Shown piece after piece: positions 7,156 to 9,210 of a stretch of 9,210 bases of DNA. The position numbers were made by a program, and so were the translations under genes. The notes beneath the pieces were generated by a model. It was not told the origin of the DNA and ran no database searches. It saw only the letters and a list, made by a program, of their open reading frames with translations. How positions within the stretch are numbered: the first letter of the stretch is position 1; every line of letters begins with the position of its first letter. Origin of the DNA: Candidatus Iainarchaeum sp. (GTDB taxonomy: Archaea > B1Sed10-29); the NCBI GenBank assembly GCA_003551125.1, contig PULY01000030.1, positions 1 through 9,210 on the forward strand. The letters run 5' to 3'.

Positions 7156-8778
7156 ATGCCGATAGGAATAGTTTCAGAACCTGGAAGAGAAGCAAATGAA
7201 TTCAAGTTCATAACACCAGATGATGAAAAGTTAAAAACCGGTGAATTTGTTTATTATAATGTCTCATTAGAGACAGAAGATGAAGATAGTGACTTATTTT
7301 CGAAGACCCATAAAATCTTCGCTAGAGTTATAAATAGAGATGAATGTAGAGGATATCCTGATAGTTTCTTGGCGGATCCAGAAGTTAATCCGAAGCATGT
7401 AGCAAAGAAATTAGGTGTCATATCGGAGGACATGGAACTATATAGGATGACAGCAAAAATAATCGGGTACTATGATACTAGGTTGAACGATTTTACTAAT
7501 CCAAGGATAGTACCTAAATCAGGAACAAAGGTAGAATTGGCACCCGATGATGATCTTGAGAAATTTTTAACCAATATAGAAGATGTTGCAGAGGCATTTA
7601 TAGGCGATTTGCTACACAGAAATGCTGGTGCTGTGGACATAAAATTGCCTGTCGATAATTTCACGTCAACACATCTTTCTATATTGGCATCAACTGGTAG
7701 CGGGAAATCCTACACATGTTCTGTGATAGCAGAAGAGCTTATGAAACCCGACTCAAGAGCTGCTATGTTGATATTGGATCCTCATGCAGAGTACCATACT
7801 CTGAAAGAAATAGAGAAGATGGAGGAATTCAAAGGAAACGATGGTTATAAGCCTAAAGTAAGTATATGGGGACCTGAAGACATCAGGATAAGATTCGCTG
7901 AACTTAGTTTTAGGGAGATCATATCATCACTACATAATCCCAGTGATGCTCAGGAGCAGCGTCTTAGAGAAGCATGGAATAGAATACAAAGTAGCGATGA
8001 TTACGGTCAGTATTATTCAGTTAATGATTTGATATCAGAATGTATACCTGAAGATGGTTCTGATGCAATTTCAGATGCTTTGACTTGGAGATTGAGGAAC
8101 GCTTTCGATAGAGAACTCTTTGATCACAGTCGGAATCTTTCGATATCTGAGTTGTTAGAACCAGGTAGAGTTAGTATCCTTCAGCTGGATACAATAAGTG
8201 CTATAGACCAACAATTAATTGTAAATATCTTGTTCAGGAAGATATACCGGGAGAGAATCAATTGCGAAAGAAATAGAGACACTCAGCTAGACTTTCCTGT
8301 CTTCGCGATTCTTGAAGAAGGGCATAGGTTTGCTCCTGCAAACGGTGAATCAAGGTCATTACCAATTTTAAGGACCATACTCAGTGAAGGAAGAAAGTTT
8401 GGTTTCGGTATAGGTGTGATAAGCCAAAGGCCGAGTAAAATCGATGATGATATATTATCTCAGTGTAAAACACAGATCATTATGCAAATACAGAATCCTA
8501 ATGATCAAGACGCTATTCGGAGAGCAGTTGAGAGTGTAGGCGAGGATCTTTTGAGTGAACTTCCAGGGTTGACACCTGGACAGAGTGTCGTTGCTGGAGA
8601 TAGTGTTAACACACCTTTCCTATGCAAGATTAGGGAAAGACATACTACCCACGGTGCAGAGAGCTTGAAAACTTCCAAGAGATGGAGAGAAAGCTGGACA
8701 AAAAATGCACAGGTACCCGACAAAGTAGTCGATGCAGATCAAGACAAAGGTGCAGAGGATAGAGAAGAGTTGTTGTAG
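7156..8778 (+). CDS. herA: HerA DNA-translocating ATPase
   Basis: HerA is a hexameric FtsK/VirB4-class DNA pump that powers the NurA nuclease during end resection. Visible domains: an N-terminal HAS barrel (about 1-140, beginning IGIVSEPG), then the RecA-like core with Walker A ASTGSGKS (178-185; K184, S185). The HerA-type LILDPHAEY segment (205-213) follows, then the catalytic acidic pair E387-E388 in ILEEGHRFAP and the SEGRKFG (410-416) and SQRPSK (423-428) motifs, which carry the arginine-finger and sensor region. A helical C-terminal region follows and ends in an acidic tail. The 540-residue length is normal. The pair reads EEGH where many relatives have EEAH, a mild change. The start is two bases after the previous stop, with a G-rich stretch (GGGGGT, 7144-7149) as ribosome binding site. 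Its position after nurA and the HAS paralogue supports a joint complex. Confidence 0.95.
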   Translation: MPIGIVSEPGREANEFKFITPDDEKLKTGEFVYYNVSLETEDEDSDLFSKTHKIFARVINRDECRGYPDSFLADPEVNPKHVAKKLGVISEDMELYRMTAKIIGYYDTRLNDFTNPRIVPKSGTKVELAPDDDLEKFLTNIEDVAEAFIGDLLHRNAGAVDIKLPVDNFTSTHLSILASTGSGKSYTCSVIAEELMKPDSRAAMLILDPHAEYHTLKEIEKMEEFKGNDGYKPKVSIWGPEDIRIRFAELSFREIISSLHNPSDAQEQRLREAWNRIQSSDDYGQYYSVNDLISECIPEDGSDAISDALTWRLRNAFDRELFDHSRNLSISELLEPGRVSILQLDTISAIDQQLIVNILFRKIYRERINCERNRDTQLDFPVFAILEEGHRFAPANGESRSLPILRTILSEGRKFGFGIGVISQRPSKIDDDILSQCKTQIIMQIQNPNDQDAIRRAVESVGEDLLSELPGLTPGQSVVAGDSVNTPFLCKIRERHTTHGAESLKTSKRWRESWTKNAQVPDKVVDADQDKGAEDREELL

Positions 8779-8795
8779 TGTATGCATTTATTATA

Positions 8796-8802
8796 GAGGG
8801 GG
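8796..8802 (+). promoter_or_regulatory. Shine-Dalgarno supporting a TTG start
   Basis: GAGGGGG lies five bases before the TTG at 8808. It favours TTG over the in-frame GTG at 8778, which overlaps the herA stop (TAGTG) but lacks a comparable site at the right distance. Confidence 0.55.
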
Positions 8803-8807
8803 AAAAT

Positions 8808-9210
8808 TTGCAAAAAGAAATCTTTGGATATGAATTTCAGTTTGTAGAAGAGATACAACCTGAAAGAGATGAAGAATATCTTTCGGAGAACGTTGATATA
8901 GGAACCATGTTCGTTGGATATGGATACGATGGGGTTTATTTCTGCTCGATATGTGGGAAGGAAACCTCGTTCGATGAAAAGGAGGAACTTCGGGACCACC
9001 TATCTCGTGAACACGATATCGACTCTAAGAAAATATTCGATCGTAATCAGATTTACGAAGAAGCTCTATCACTGATATCCGACGAAACGTCTGCAGAATC
9101 ATTCAAAAAGGCCATCGCCATGTCGCAACCAAGGGACGGGGTCTCATATCCGGATGAATTCAAAAAGATGGACGAACTTTTCAGGATAAAGAAGAAGTCA
9201 CCTGAAATGC
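8808..9210 (+). CDS. Unrecognised C2H2 zinc-finger protein (3' end outside window)
   Basis: The frame is open without a stop from 8808 to the window edge: 134 codons plus one base. I do not recognise the family. Numbered from the TTG, an acidic N-terminal region (about 1-40) leads into a classical zinc-finger pattern, C46-x2-C49-x14-H64-x4-H69 (YFCSICGK to LSREHDID), followed by a charged, probably helical region. Single C2H2 fingers are common in archaeal DNA- or RNA-binding and protein-interaction proteins. The gene begins 29 bases after herA on the same strand, so it is probably part of the same transcript. The preferred start is TTG with GAGGGGG upstream. An in-frame GTG at 8778 would add ten residues and overlap the herA stop by one base, like other junctions here. 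No nuclease or ATPase motif is visible in the part seen, but a C-terminal domain beyond the window could change the reading. Confidence 0.7.
   Translation, partial: MQKEIFGYEFQFVEEIQPERDEEYLSENVDIGTMFVGYGYDGVYFCSICGKETSFDEKEELRDHLSREHDIDSKKIFDRNQIYEEALSLISDETSAESFKKAIAMSQPRDGVSYPDEFKKMDELFRIKKKSPEM

Noticed and set aside
8779..8807. Terminator after herA
   Set aside because: The 29-base gap has no stem-loop or long T run and carries the ribosome binding site of the next gene.

Overview
The window is a densely packed, entirely plus-strand gene cluster from an AT-rich archaeon. Archaeal origin is supported by the gene set: Argonaute, Mre11, Rad50 with a CxxC zinc hook, NurA and HerA. GGAGG-type ribosome binding sites and heavy use of AGA/AGG for Arg and ATA for Ile fit this. 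Most of the proteins are rich in Asp and Glu, and the C-terminal region of Mre11 reminds me of halobacterial relatives. A halophilic or halophile-related euryarchaeal lineage is therefore plausible, but that is an inference and the genus cannot be read from this window.

Layout, left to right: (1) positions 1-1155, the MID and PIWI part of an Argonaute whose 5' end lies outside the window; (2) 1174-1263, a possible 29-residue small ORF with its own strong ribosome binding site; (3) 1265-2617, Mre11 nuclease; (4) 2617-5316, Rad50 ATPase; (5) 5316-6542, NurA nuclease; (6) 6542-7153, a 203-residue protein that I read as a stand-alone paralogue of the N-terminal HAS-barrel region of HerA, without the ATPase; (7) 7156-8778, HerA hexameric DNA-pumping ATPase; (8) 8808 to the window end, the start of an unrecognised gene with a C2H2-type zinc finger. 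No intergenic stretch exceeds about 110 bases. I see no tRNA, rRNA, CRISPR array, insertion sequence or convincing terminator.

Mre11-Rad50 and NurA-HerA form the standard archaeal DNA double-strand-break end-resection module. Mre11-Rad50 recognises and opens the end, and HerA-NurA pumps and degrades DNA to expose a 3' strand for RadA. Three junctions share the last base of the stop codon with the first base of the next start codon (TAATG), and the others are separated by only a few bases, so co-transcription and coupled translation are likely. The unusual parts are what surrounds the core. An Argonaute sits directly upstream in the same orientation; from memory, Methanocaldococcus jannaschii also has Argonaute MJ1321 beside Rad50 MJ1322 and Mre11 MJ1323. 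A HerA-N paralogue lies between nurA and herA, and a zinc-finger gene follows herA. Together these could form a guide-directed DNA processing or defence assembly built on the resection machinery, but that functional link is inferred from gene order only.
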